From NCBI RefSeq assembly GCF_023703325.1, contig NZ_JAMQGM010000010.1, forward strand, positions 1 to 43,871: 43,871 bases of DNA, in the 5' to 3' direction. This DNA comes from Streptomyces meridianus (GTDB taxonomy: Bacteria > Actinomycetota > Actinomycetes > Streptomycetales > Streptomycetaceae). The notes beneath the pieces were generated by a model. The model saw only the letters and a list, made by a program, of their open reading frames with translations. It did not search any database and had not been told where the DNA came from. This document shows positions 1 to 8,577 of the stretch, piece by piece (position 1 is the first letter of the stretch; each line of letters begins with the position of its first letter). Made by a program: the position numbers and the translations under genes.

Positions 1-997
1 CCGCGGCCAGGGCGGAGGCTGCGAGCGGGCCGCCCTCCTGCTGCGGGCCGCGCCGTCTGCCATGGACGACGGTCCATTCCTCGCCGCCGTCCAGCAGCGG
101 CGCCACATCGGCCGGGGCGGCGCCCAGCAGCAGCCGTACCAGCGCGGCCGACCGGGCGGCGTCGGCCTCGGCGGTACGGGCCCCGGTCAGCAGGGACAGC
201 AGCACGACCGCGACACCGGCGAGCGCCGCGCCCCCGGCGTCACGCACGGGAGTGCTCACGCCGAGGGCGGTGGCCCCGCCCCCGGGCGCGGCCGGTAGCC
301 CGTACACGCTCAGTCGGCTCCCGCCGGCCGTCGCTGCGGCCGACGAACGTCCCGGCCGCAGGCGGGCGGCCAGCGACACCAGTTCGTCCCGGACCGGAGC
401 CTCCGGCGGCGTCCCGGCCTCGGCCAGCCGGACACCGTCCCGCCCGAGGAGCACTGCCCATCCGCCGACGTGGCGGGCCAACTGCCGCAGGACGGCCGGG
501 ACCGGGTGCGGGCGGGCAGCGGCCACGGCAAGGGACCGCTGGGCCTCGGACATGTGCTGGAGGTCGCGGTGGCGCCGCTCGGCCACCGCCTGCCACATCG
601 CCCGTGCCACGGCCGTGAACGGGGTGCGGCGCGGCACCTCGAGCAGCGGCAGTCCGTGGCGGTCGCAGGCCCGCACCAGAGCCTCGGGCACGGCCTCGTG
701 GACGGGTGCGACGCCGAAGCCGAGTGCCGCCGCGCCCGCCTCGACCGTGCGGGCCACATAACGGTCCCAGTACTCCCCGGCCGCCGGACCGGCGTCGGCG
801 GCCGGCCCCTTGACCCCGGCACTGAGCAGAAGTTCACCACCCAGCAGGTACGGAACGGGGTCCTCCATCTCGCTGGTGTGCACCGCGTGGACATCCCGGT
901 CAGCCGCCGGGCCGGCCACCCGGCGCAGTCCGAGGGACGGCTCGTCCAGCAGCAGCGACAGCGGCACGGGAACGGTGGGAGGCAGGAGTTCGTGCAC
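1..997 (-). CDS. PucR family transcriptional regulator (partial, 3' end beyond window)
   Basis: The reading frame starts at a GTG at 997, five bases after an AGAGGA Shine-Dalgarno sequence, and stays open to the left edge, giving 332 residues. The N-terminal third (LLDEPSLGLRRVAG, then GGELLLSAGVKGP and a LGFGVAPVHEAVPEAL stretch leading to CDRHGLPLLEVPRRTPF) is the pattern of the PucR/purine catabolism regulatory N-terminal domain. The C-terminal PucR helix-turn-helix would lie outside the window. Family members sense metabolites and activate or repress adjacent catabolic genes. It diverges from a symporter and a ThDP enzyme, which it plausibly controls (inference). The effector cannot be told from sequence. 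Confidence 0.85.
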   Translation of the reverse strand, partial: MHELLPPTVPVPLSLLLDEPSLGLRRVAGPAADRDVHAVHTSEMEDPVPYLLGGELLLSAGVKGPAADAGPAAGEYWDRYVARTVEAGAAALGFGVAPVHEAVPEALVRACDRHGLPLLEVPRRTPFTAVARAMWQAVAERRHRDLQHMSEAQRSLAVAAARPHPVPAVLRQLARHVGGWAVLLGRDGVRLAEAGTPPEAPVRDELVSLAARLRPGRSSAAATAGGSRLSVYGLPAAPGGGATALGVSTPVRDAGGAALAGVAVVLLSLLTGARTAEADAARSAALVRLLLGAAPADVAPLLDGGEEWTVVHGRRRGPQQEGGPLAASALAA

Positions 998-1008
998 GGG
1001 GGTCCTCT

Positions 1009-1050
1009 GGATGTTTCATCCGTTCAGGGCTTCACAAGTGGAGGAAACAT
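1009..1050. promoter_or_regulatory. Candidate operator in the pucR/symporter divergent promoter
   Basis: The 137-nt divergent gap contains a 13-bp palindrome GGATG-TTT-CATCC (1009-1021). It also contains a longer dyad, ATGTTTC at 1011-1017 paired with GAAACAT at 1044-1050. Both sit just upstream of the regulator start, where autoregulation or control of both promoters would be expected. Assignment to PucR is inference. Confidence 0.45.
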
Positions 1051-1134
1051 ACACTTCCCGGCCCGATCGGCAGCCCCCTAGGGTCACAGCCCAGAACTCC
1101 TCCCCCTTCCGTCCCCCTCGCCCCAGGAGCAGCC

Positions 1135-2607
1135 ATGGCTGTGGACTACGCCGTGATCGTCGTCTATCTCGCGGGGATGCTCGCGCTCGGCTGGTGGGGC
1201 ATGCGCCGCGCCAAGTCGAAGAGCGAGTTCCTCGTCGCCGGCCGCCGGCTCGGACCGTCCATGTACTCCGGCACGATGGCCGCGATCGTGCTGGGCGGCG
1301 CGTCCACCATCGGCGGCGTCGGCCTCGGCTACCAGCACGGGCTCTCCGGCGCCTGGATGGTCTTCGCCATCGGCCTGGGGCTGCTGGCGCTCAGCATCCT
1401 GTTCTCGGCCCGCATCGCGCGGCTGAAGGTCTACACGGTCAGCCAAATGCTCGACCTGCGCTACGGCGGCACCTCGGGGCTCATATCCGGAATCGTGATG
1501 TGGGCGTACACCCTCATGCTCGCAGTGACCTCGACCATCGCGTACGCCACCATCTTCGACGTCATCTTCGGCATCGACCGAGTGGTGGCGATCATCCTCG
1601 GCGGGGCCATCGTGATCTGCTACTCCACGCTCGGCGGCATGTGGTCGATCACGCTCACGGACATGGTGCAGTTCGTGGTGAAGACGATCGGCGTGCTGCT
1701 GCTCCTGCTGCCCATCGCCGTGGTCAAGGCGGGTGGCTTCTCGAAGATGGCCGCCGAGCTTCCGGACGACTACTTCTCCCCGATGAGCATCGGAGCGCAG
1801 ACCGTCTTCACCTACGTGCTGATCTACTCGTTCGGCATGCTGATCGGCCAGGACATCTGGCAGCGCGTGTTCACCGCACGCAGCGACCGCGTCGCCAAGA
1901 TCGGCGGCACGGCAGCGGGCACCTACTGCCTGGCGTACGCGCTGGCCGGGGCCGTCATCGGGACCGCCGCGAAGGTCCTGCACCCGAACCTGGCCAGCGC
2001 CGACGACGCGTTCGCGGTGATGGTCAATGAGTCGCTGCCGATCGGCGTGAAGGGGCTGGTCCTCGCCGCGGCGCTGTCGGCGGTCATGTCGACCTCCTCC
2101 GGTGCACTGATCGCCTGCGCCACGGTGGCCAACAACGACATCTGGTCCCGGCTGCGCGGCAAGGTGGCCGCGGCCGGTGAGGCGGCGCACGACGAGGTGC
2201 GGGGCAACCGCGTCTTCATCCTGATCATGGGCGCGGCGGTCGTGGTCATCGCCATCGTGCTCAACAACGTGGTCGAGGCGCTCACCGTCGCCTACAACCT
2301 CCTGGTGGGCGGCCTGCTCGTACCGATCCTCGGCGGGCTGCTGTGGAAGCGCGGCACGGCGACCGGGGCGCTGGCGTCCGTGGCCGTCGGCGGCGTCACG
2401 GTCGTGGCCTTCATGTGGGCGAAGGGAATCCTCGCCAACGAGCCGATCTACTACGGGCTACTGGCCTCGCTCCTGACCTACGTCGTGGTCAGCCTGGCCA
2501 CGAAGCCGACCGACCCGGCCGTGCTCGAGGCCTGGCGCAAGCGGCTGGCCGGCGAGGCCGGACCCGAACCGGAAGAGGCGCCCGCGGGAGTACCGGCCGG
2601 GGCCTGA
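1135..2607 (+). CDS. Sodium:solute symporter (SSS family)
   Basis: This 490-residue polytopic membrane protein starts at an ATG five bases after AGGAG. About 13 hydrophobic segments run from residue 3 (YAVIVVYLAGMLALGWWG) to about 455. The hallmarks of the SSS/LeuT-fold family are present: the early FLVAGRRLG motif, GGASTIGGVGLGYQHG in TM2, and the long C-terminal half ending in a charged acidic tail. Family members couple Na+ entry to uptake of carboxylates, sugars, proline or pantothenate; the substrate here is unknown. It lies 55 nt upstream of a ThDP enzyme in the same direction and is divergent from the PucR-type regulator, so it probably imports a substrate of that pathway (inference). 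Confidence 0.9.
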   Translation: MAVDYAVIVVYLAGMLALGWWGMRRAKSKSEFLVAGRRLGPSMYSGTMAAIVLGGASTIGGVGLGYQHGLSGAWMVFAIGLGLLALSILFSARIARLKVYTVSQMLDLRYGGTSGLISGIVMWAYTLMLAVTSTIAYATIFDVIFGIDRVVAIILGGAIVICYSTLGGMWSITLTDMVQFVVKTIGVLLLLLPIAVVKAGGFSKMAAELPDDYFSPMSIGAQTVFTYVLIYSFGMLIGQDIWQRVFTARSDRVAKIGGTAAGTYCLAYALAGAVIGTAAKVLHPNLASADDAFAVMVNESLPIGVKGLVLAAALSAVMSTSSGALIACATVANNDIWSRLRGKVAAAGEAAHDEVRGNRVFILIMGAAVVVIAIVLNNVVEALTVAYNLLVGGLLVPILGGLLWKRGTATGALASVAVGGVTVVAFMWAKGILANEPIYYGLLASLLTYVVVSLATKPTDPAVLEAWRKRLAGEAGPEPEEAPAGVPAGA

Positions 2608-2662
2608 CCACCACACCCGCGGGCCGCACCCGCATCACCGCTTCCAGGAAGGCACCACCCCC

Positions 2663-4300
2663 ATGCACAGCGCGCAGCCGCGCAACGGCGGCGACCTCGT
2701 CGTCGAATCCCTCACCTCACTCGGGGCGACCACGGTGTTCGGGCTCCCCGGACAGCACGCCCTCGGCACGTTCGACGCCCTGCGCCGTTCCGCGCTCGAG
2801 TACGTGGGGCTGCGGGTGGAGAACAACGCCGGGTTCGCGGCCGACGCGTTCGCGCGGGTGACGGGGAGCGTGGCGCCACTGCTGGTCTCGACGGGGCCGG
2901 GGGCGCTGATGACGCTCGCCGCTCTCCAGGAGTCGGCCGCGGCCTCCGCCCCCGTCCTCGGCATCAGCAGCCAGGTGCCCGCCGCGGGACTGGGCGGCGG
3001 GCGCAAGGGCTACTTGCACGAACTGGTCGACCAGCAGGCGTCGTTCCGGGACGTGGTGAAGTCGGTCCACACGGTGCGCAGCGCGTCGCAGATCCCGTCC
3101 GCCATCGCTCAGGCCTGGCAGGCGGCCCTGGAGGCGCCGTGCGGCCCGGTATGGGTGGAGATCCCCCAGGACGTCCTGCTGGCCGAGACGTCCGTGCCGC
3201 CCGTCCGGTCGTTGGGGGCGCAGCCGGAGGTGCCCGCGCCGCGGCCGGAGCTGGTCGACGAGGCGGTGCGGCTGCTCGACGCGGCCGAGCGGCCGGTCGT
3301 GCTGGCCGGCGGCGGCGTGGTGCGGGCGCAGGCACAGACCGAACTGCTGGAGTTGGCCCGGAAGCTGGACGCCCCGGTCGCCACCACGTTCGGCGGCAAG
3401 GGCGGGTTCCCCTGGGAACATCCGCTCTCGCTCCAGTCGTGGCTGGAGGACCGGCACACCACCGACCTGCTGGAACAGGCGGACGTGCTGCTGGTCGTCG
3501 GCTCCGGTCTGGGCGAACTCTCGTCGAACTACCACACGTTCGCGCCGCGCGGCCGGGTCATCCAGGTCGAGGCGGATCTCGGCAAGCTGGAGTCGAACCA
3601 TCCGGCGCTCGGCGTGCATGCCGATGCGCGGCTCGCGCTCGGCGCGCTGGCCGCCGGGGTCGCTCCCGGCCGGGAACGGCAGGGCGCGCAGCGGGCCGCC
3701 GCGCTGCTGGCGCGGGTGCGGGAGCGGATCGAGGGCCAGGACCTGGCCACCGAGCAGGAGGTGCTGGCGAGCGTCCGCCGGGCGCTGCCCGACGACGCGG
3801 CCTCCTTCTGGGACATGACGATCCTGGCCTACTGGGCGTGGTCGGCCTTCGACCCGCGCGAGGGGGGCATGCACTCGGCCCAGGGCGCGGGCGGCCTCGG
3901 GTACGCGTTCCCCGCGGCGCTCGGCGCGGCCGCCGCGGACCGGTCGGCGCCGGTCCTGGCGGTTTCGGGCGACGGCGGCGCGATGTACTCGATCGCCGAG
4001 CTGGCCACGGCCCGTCAGTACGACCTGCCCGTCACCTGGTTGATCGTCGACGACGGCGGTTACGGGATTCTCCGCGAGTACATGACCGACGTGTTCGGTA
4101 CGGCGACCGCGACCGAGCTGGCCCGTCCCGACTTCCCGGCCCTTGCCGAGTCCTTCGGGGTGCCCGCGGTCCGGACGTCCCCCGAGGAGCTGGCGGCCGA
4201 TCTCGCCGCGGCTCTCGCCGCACCGGGCCCCTCGGTGGTCGTCCTCCCCGCTCTGCTCCGGATGTTCGCGCCCACCCACCTCGGCGGCCCGGACGCCTGA
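2663..4300 (+). CDS. Thiamine pyrophosphate-binding enzyme (acetolactate synthase/benzoylformate decarboxylase-like)
   Basis: This 545-residue protein starts at an ATG preceded by GGAAGG. It has the three-domain layout of ThDP enzymes: an N-terminal Pyr domain with the catalytic Glu in LRVENNAGFAADAFAR (E53), a central domain from about 190 to 330, and a C-terminal PP domain with the GDGG cofactor motif at 436-439. The second half of the cofactor motif is VDDGGYG (463-464 are Asp-Asp), where most family members have Asn-Asn. The true reaction (decarboxylation, carboligation or other) cannot be assigned. It is probably co-transcribed with the upstream symporter. The CDS ends at a convergent terminator shared with a Nudix gene. 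Confidence 0.85.
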   Translation: MHSAQPRNGGDLVVESLTSLGATTVFGLPGQHALGTFDALRRSALEYVGLRVENNAGFAADAFARVTGSVAPLLVSTGPGALMTLAALQESAAASAPVLGISSQVPAAGLGGGRKGYLHELVDQQASFRDVVKSVHTVRSASQIPSAIAQAWQAALEAPCGPVWVEIPQDVLLAETSVPPVRSLGAQPEVPAPRPELVDEAVRLLDAAERPVVLAGGGVVRAQAQTELLELARKLDAPVATTFGGKGGFPWEHPLSLQSWLEDRHTTDLLEQADVLLVVGSGLGELSSNYHTFAPRGRVIQVEADLGKLESNHPALGVHADARLALGALAAGVAPGRERQGAQRAAALLARVRERIEGQDLATEQEVLASVRRALPDDAASFWDMTILAYWAWSAFDPREGGMHSAQGAGGLGYAFPAALGAAAADRSAPVLAVSGDGGAMYSIAELATARQYDLPVTWLIVDDGGYGILREYMTDVFGTATATELARPDFPALAESFGVPAVRTSPEELAADLAAALAAPGPSVVVLPALLRMFAPTHLGGPDA

Positions 4301-4320
4301 GCAGGCCGAGAACTGCGAAC

Positions 4321-4349
4321 TCCGCCGCGAACCCGCACGTCGCGGCGGA
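4321..4349. terminator. Bidirectional hairpin between convergent genes
   Basis: A perfect 10-bp stem, TCCGCCGCGA (4321-4330) with TCGCGGCGGA (4340-4349), has a 9-nt loop. It lies in the 63-nt gap between the stops of the ThDP enzyme and the Nudix hydrolase. There is no U-tract, as is usual in Streptomyces. Confidence 0.6.
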
Positions 4350-4363
4350 CCCGGGGCAACTCC

Positions 4364-4888
4364 TCAGTGACCGCCCATCCGGCCGGCCAACCACGCCGCG
4401 TGCTGACGGATACGCAACAGATCATCGGGAAAGCAGCTCTCCCAGCCCTCGTCCAGACGCTTCCATGCCACCGGCTGCCCGTCCTCCCCGACGAACGGGG
4501 TTGCCGCATCAACGACCGTCGCATACGACAAGCCCAGAGTGACCGGGTGGCGCGGGTGATACGAGCGAACCGCAACCGCCGCCGGGTCGGGCAGCAGTTC
4601 CGGCTGAAGACCCGTCTCTTCGAGCAGTTCCCGGGCCGCACCCTCGCTGGGCGTTTCTCCGGCTTCGACCTTCCCGCCCGGCGGAACCCACCCCCGCCAG
4701 GGGTGCTTCACCAACAACACCTGGGCAAGGATCGTGTCGAATACCCAGACCTCGGCCCCGAGTGGCTCCATCGGCCGCTGCCGGGCAGCGGCGAACCACT
4801 GGCGGGCCCCGTCGAACTCGGCCATCGCCCGTTGAGCATCCACGACCGCGGCCTCGACGGCCCGCTTGTCGGCCATGTTCCGAATCAT
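4364..4888 (-). CDS. Nudix hydrolase
   Basis: This 174-residue protein has a full Nudix box from G71 to G93 (GGKVEAGET, then RELLEETG with E87, E90 and E91), the Mg2+-binding loop for hydrolysis of nucleoside-diphosphate-X compounds. A helical N-terminus of about 40 residues precedes the Nudix fold. The start at 4888 is not fixed: a second in-frame ATG at 4876 is equally possible and neither has a good Shine-Dalgarno sequence. It stands alone, convergent with the ThDP enzyme and divergent from an ABC unit. The substrate is unknown. Confidence 0.88.
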   Translation of the reverse strand: MIRNMADKRAVEAAVVDAQRAMAEFDGARQWFAAARQRPMEPLGAEVWVFDTILAQVLLVKHPWRGWVPPGGKVEAGETPSEGAARELLEETGLQPELLPDPAAVAVRSYHPRHPVTLGLSYATVVDAATPFVGEDGQPVAWKRLDEGWESCFPDDLLRIRQHAAWLAGRMGGH

Positions 4889-5189
4889 CGGGCCAACATA
4901 CGGTCACCCACTGACATCGCCCACGTCCCATCGATCTCATCAACGTCACACGCTGCGGCAACACGCCAACCCTCATGGCAAACCGCCGTGACTCCAGGGA
5001 GGGGGATGCCAACCGAAGAGAACCTGTCACCTGATCACATGAGCCGTACGGAGGAACCTCGCCGACGGCCGCGCCGAGCCGCCCCCGGGGCGGGCCCGGA
5101 GTACCTACGGTGCCAGTGACCGATTGGCCTCGTGTTCGTTCAGCCGGACAGGGGAACGGACCTGTCGTAGGTAAGCCGAGGTGTTCGCC
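4889..5189. other. Divergent intergenic region (Nudix / ABC unit)
   Basis: About 300 nt with no credible gene. It holds an 8-bp dyad, TACCTACG (5102-5109) and CGTAGGTA (5166-5173), separated by 56 nt and ending just before the ABC ATPase start. This could be a leader structure or an operator. No clear promoter hexamers were recognised. Confidence 0.5.
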
Positions 5190-5921
5190 ATGGTGACCCC
5201 GCCGGACAACGACGTGCTCTGGGCACGCGCCCTGCACCATTCGCACAACGGATCCCCCGCTCTCGCCAACGTCTCCGTCGGTGTCCGCGAGGGCGAGATC
5301 CTCGCCGTCACCGGCCCGCGCGGAAGCGGCAAGACGACGCTGCTGCGGTGTCTGGCGGGCCAGATCCTGCCGGAGAGCGGTGAGGTGTGGTTCAACAGCG
5401 TCCCGGTGCACACGATGGGCCCAATGGACCGGGAGCGGTTGCGCAGGGACCGGTTCGGCTGGATCGACACCGAACCGCATCTGGTCCCGGAACTGACGGC
5501 GTGGGAGAACGCCGCCCTTCCGCTGCTGTTGCGCGGTACCCCGCACCGGGTCGCCAAGGCGGTGGCCCAGGAATGGCTGGAGCGGCTGGATGTCGCCGAC
5601 TGCACCCGCAAGCGGCCGGCCGCGCTGCTCCAGGCCCAGCGGCAGCGCGTCTCGATCGCCCGCGCGCTGGCCTGCGAACCGTTCGTGCTCTTCGCCGACG
5701 AGCCGTCCGCGATCCTGCACCGCTCCGACCGGGCCCAGGTACTGCGTACGCTCACCGCCGCGGCCCGCACCCACGGCATCACGGTGGTGCTGGCCACGCA
5801 CGACGTGGAGGTGGCGGGTCTCGCGGACCGGACCATCGCGCTGCTCGACGGCCGCCGGGTCGGCGGCGGCGTGGTCACGGGCGGGACGGAAGGCAGGGCC
5901 GCGTGCTCGCTCTCCGTCTAG
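5190..5921 (+). CDS. ABC transporter ATP-binding protein with degenerate motifs
   Basis: I chose the ATG at 5190 (243 residues) because GAGGTG lies six bases upstream; an in-frame GTG at 5181 is the alternative. Walker A is intact (GPRGSGKT, 42-49), as are Walker B (VLFADEPS, D170/E171) and the switch His (LATHDVE). The signature normally written LSGGQ reads LLQAQ (146-150), followed by an ordinary RQRVSIARAL. The Q-loop position reads WIDTEPHLVP, with no Gln. It looks like the MacB/LolD-type ATPase class by size. It overlaps the downstream membrane protein by 19 nt, so the two are probably translationally coupled. The cargo is unknown, and ATPase activity may be altered. Confidence 0.8.
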   Translation: MVTPPDNDVLWARALHHSHNGSPALANVSVGVREGEILAVTGPRGSGKTTLLRCLAGQILPESGEVWFNSVPVHTMGPMDRERLRRDRFGWIDTEPHLVPELTAWENAALPLLLRGTPHRVAKAVAQEWLERLDVADCTRKRPAALLQAQRQRVSIARALACEPFVLFADEPSAILHRSDRAQVLRTLTAAARTHGITVVLATHDVEVAGLADRTIALLDGRRVGGGVVTGGTEGRAACSLSV

Positions 5922-7132
5922 CCCGCGGCGCTCATCCGCTGGTGCTGCTGCGCCGGCTGATGGTGGCCGCCGCGTCCGCCGGTGTCGGCTTCCTGCTGCT
6001 GTGCACGCTCGGCTATGCCGCCTCCCACCCGGCACAGGCCGCTGCCTCGGTGATGCGGCTGCTGTGGTGCGCCGTCCCGCTCGCCGCCATGGTCCAGTTG
6101 GCGGTGGTCGTGGCCCGCGCCGATCCCGCCTCCCGCCCGAAGCCGGGGCTGTCGTCGGTCGGGCTCGGCCCGTTCCGGCTGGCGATGGTGGCGGCGGCCT
6201 CGACAGCGGCGTCCTGTGTGGTCGGCAGCGCGATCGCCCTGCTCGTCTTCCTGTACCTGCGCGGCGATCTCGGCAGCCCCCCGGTGCACGGCGTCCTGAC
6301 CCAGGTCCTGGGCGCCGAGGCCCGGTTGCCGGGGGCCGGAGTGATCACGCTGCTCGGCGCGGCCCCGGTCCTGGCGGCCACGTCGGCGGCGATCGCCCTG
6401 CGCCCCCCGGCCAACCGACCCGACACGACTCCGGACGCCGGCCGGCCTCCTGCGGAGCAGCCGGCCGACCCGGGCACGGCCCAGATCCTCCCTCCGGTGA
6501 CCACGGCTCCCCGCGGACTGCCGTGGGGCGTGGCGCTGATGGCGATGGGGCTGGCGCTCGAGGCCTACGCGGGCCATGGGGTACCGCCCGCCCCGGAGAG
6601 CCTGCTGCCCATGCCCGGGCGGCTCGGATCGGGATCGCCCGGGGTCATCGGGGGCTGGATGCTCACCGCGATCGGGTTGATCTTCGCCGGTCCCGGGCTG
6701 ACCCACGCGGCGGGGCGACTGCTGTCCGCCGGCCGGCCCAGCGCCCTGCGGCTGCTGGCCGGGCGGGTCCTGCAGGGCGAGGCCCAGCGCATCGGCCGCC
6801 CGCTCGGAGTGCTGTGCGCGGTCGCCTCGGGTGCCCTGGCGACCAGCGAGCTCTACGGCTCGGCCTCGGCGTCCGCACCGGGTTCGCCGTTCGGTCCGCT
6901 GACGGGGCTCGGCGCCGCGCTGGTGATGTCCTGCGCCACCGCCACCGTGCTGACCGCGGCGGTGGAGATGCGCAGCCTGCGCGGCACGACGACGGCAGCG
7001 TTGCAGCGGCTGGGGGTGACGACGCGGTTGCTGCGCCACGCGGTCGCGGCCCGTACCGCCATGCTCTTCCTGGTGCTGGCCCCGGTCACCTGGCTCGTCG
7101 CCGAACTCGCGGCGATGCCCCTGCGCAGCTGA
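5903..7132 (+). CDS. Multi-pass membrane protein, likely permease partner of the ABC ATPase
   Basis: The start is a GTG at 5903, inside the end of the ATPase gene, giving 409 residues. Hydrophobic segments occur near residues 20-38, 48-68, 93-118, 140-165, 205-225, 245-270, 300-320, 330-350 and 375-395, with a Pro-rich loop near 170-200. I see no FtsX-domain motif that would settle the family. The 19-nt overlap with the ATPase is the main reason to call it a permease. The gene ends just before a very strong terminator. The transported substrate is unknown. Confidence 0.65.
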   Translation: MLALRLARGAHPLVLLRRLMVAAASAGVGFLLLCTLGYAASHPAQAAASVMRLLWCAVPLAAMVQLAVVVARADPASRPKPGLSSVGLGPFRLAMVAAASTAASCVVGSAIALLVFLYLRGDLGSPPVHGVLTQVLGAEARLPGAGVITLLGAAPVLAATSAAIALRPPANRPDTTPDAGRPPAEQPADPGTAQILPPVTTAPRGLPWGVALMAMGLALEAYAGHGVPPAPESLLPMPGRLGSGSPGVIGGWMLTAIGLIFAGPGLTHAAGRLLSAGRPSALRLLAGRVLQGEAQRIGRPLGVLCAVASGALATSELYGSASASAPGSPFGPLTGLGAALVMSCATATVLTAAVEMRSLRGTTTAALQRLGVTTRLLRHAVAARTAMLFLVLAPVTWLVAELAAMPLRS

Positions 7133-7155
7133 GCCGCCGGAACCGGCTCAGCCGG

Positions 7156-7192
7156 CGCGCCGCCCGGAAGCACCGTGCTTCCGGGCGGCGCG
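7156..7192. terminator. Strong 17-bp perfect hairpin terminator
   Basis: The left arm (7156-7172) and right arm (7176-7192) pair perfectly over 17 bp around a CCG loop; the core reads GCCCGGAAGCA / TGCTTCCGGGC. It lies 24 nt after the membrane protein stop and would terminate the ABC unit. Confidence 0.75.
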
Positions 7193-7524
7193 GCATTTCA
7201 GGGCCGGCGCAGACGCCGCGCAGCCCGTCAGCGCCGGCTCCTTGCGGGCACGGACTCGACGCTGCTGCCGGCACCGGACCGGCGCTGCACCCGTGCGGCG
7301 ATGCCCGGGAGCCGACCCGTTGTGCACCGAGCGGCCGCAACTCGCCGGAGCGACGTTCCCTTCGGCGAGGTCGCGTTCCACGGAGCGCATTCTCACCGGG
7401 CTCGGAGTACCGGAGGCATCCCGGCCGTCCGGGACGGCGGTGGCCGTGGTCCTCGGTCAGCAACTGCACCGGCCGGACACGGGAGCAGCACCCGCCGAAC
7501 ACCTGGTGGACGGGCTGATGACGC
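7193..7524. other. Gap between convergent units; no supported gene
   Basis: About 330 nt between the ABC-unit terminator and the thiamine-importer 3' end. One rightward frame (TTG at 7242 to a stop at 7538) encodes 98 residues. Its second half has helical character (TERILTGLGVPE, AEHLVDGLMTLTRR), but the first half is Arg/Cys-rich noise, the only start is a TTG without a Shine-Dalgarno sequence, and it runs into the neighbour's 3' end. It may be a decayed gene end. I recognise no family. Confidence 0.4.
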
Positions 7525-8577
7525 TCACGCGCCGGTGAGCCGGCCGGTGTCCTCGTCCGGAAGGCGCACCACCTCGCCGGCCGCGAAGACCACGCCCACC
7601 TCGGCGCCCGGCTCCGGCGCATCGCCCGGCGCACAGGACGCCTCGAGGGGCGGGCCGTCGTGCGGACGCAGGCGCAGCACCACCCGGTCCCCGCGGAACG
7701 TACGGGCGGTCACCGCGCACGGCAGGCCCCCGTGCACCGGCACGGGCCGCACCCCGGCCGGGCGGATCAGCAGCCGGCACGGCCCCGCCGGCGTCCCTCC
7801 GGGCACCGGCACCTTGCCCCACACCGTGTCGGCGACCGCGCCGGCGACCGTCGCCGGAACCACGTTGTCGAAGCCGAGGAAACGGGCCACGAATGCGGAC
7901 GCGGGCCGCTGCCACACCTCCATCGGCGTTCCGGTCTGCGCGATCCGGCCGTCGCGCATCACGACGACCCGGTCGGCGAGGGCGAACGCCTCGCCCTGAT
8001 CATGCGTCACGGCCAGCACGGTCGTCCCCAGCCGTCCGAAGAGCTCCCGCAGTTCGACCACGAGGCGCTCGCGCAGGCGCCGGTCGAGGCGGCCCAGCGG
8101 TTCGTCGAGCATGAGCACACGCGGCTGCGGGGCGAGCGCCCGGGCCAGGGCGACCCGCTGCTGCTCTCCGCCGGAGAGGGAGGCGATGTTCCGTCGCTGG
8201 GCGCCCGGGAGTCCCACGAGTTCGAGAAGCCCGGCCACGGTGTGTTCGGCCTCGGCGCGGCCCGTACCGCGGACCCGCAGGCCGAAGGCGACGTTCCCGG
8301 CGACGTCCCGCTGCGGGAAGAGCTGGTGGTCCTGGAACATCAGGCCGAAGCCCCTGCGGTGCGCCGGGACTCCACTCAGGTCGCGTCCGTCGAGCAGGAC
8401 CCGCCCCGCATCCGCCTTCTGCAGACCGGCTATGACACGCAGCAACGTGGACTTGCCGCTGCCGCTCGGCCCGAGCACGCACACCGTGCGGTGCTCGTCC
8501 AGCTCCAGGTCGACGGAGTCCAGCGCGGTGTGGGTGCCGAACCGCACGCCGACACCGTCCAGGTTCAGCAGGGACAT
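7525..8577 (-). CDS. thiQ: Thiamine-type ABC transporter, ATP-binding protein
   Basis: This 350-residue ATPase has Walker A GPSGSGKS (36-43), Q-loop LMFQDHQLFP, signature LSGGE (134-138), Walker B LMLDEP (155-160) and switch His in VTHDQGEA. A C-terminal TOBE-like extension begins near residue 240 (GFDNVVPATV). It is the last gene of the importer operon: its ATG shares one base with the permease stop (TGATG). The resemblance is to the ThiQ/PotA/FbpC class. The thiamine assignment rests mainly on the TPP riboswitch upstream of the operon, so the symbol is by context; an iron or spermidine importer would look similar. Confidence 0.82.
   Translation of the reverse strand: MSLLNLDGVGVRFGTHTALDSVDLELDEHRTVCVLGPSGSGKSTLLRVIAGLQKADAGRVLLDGRDLSGVPAHRRGFGLMFQDHQLFPQRDVAGNVAFGLRVRGTGRAEAEHTVAGLLELVGLPGAQRRNIASLSGGEQQRVALARALAPQPRVLMLDEPLGRLDRRLRERLVVELRELFGRLGTTVLAVTHDQGEAFALADRVVVMRDGRIAQTGTPMEVWQRPASAFVARFLGFDNVVPATVAGAVADTVWGKVPVPGGTPAGPCRLLIRPAGVRPVPVHGGLPCAVTARTFRGDRVVLRLRPHDGPPLEASCAPGDAPEPGAEVGVVFAAGEVVRLPDEDTGRLTGA

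Noticed and set aside
5387..7132. 581-residue frame spanning the ABC ATPase and the membrane protein
   Set aside because: The first part is a shadow of the ATPase gene, and the real membrane protein begins at GTG 5903.
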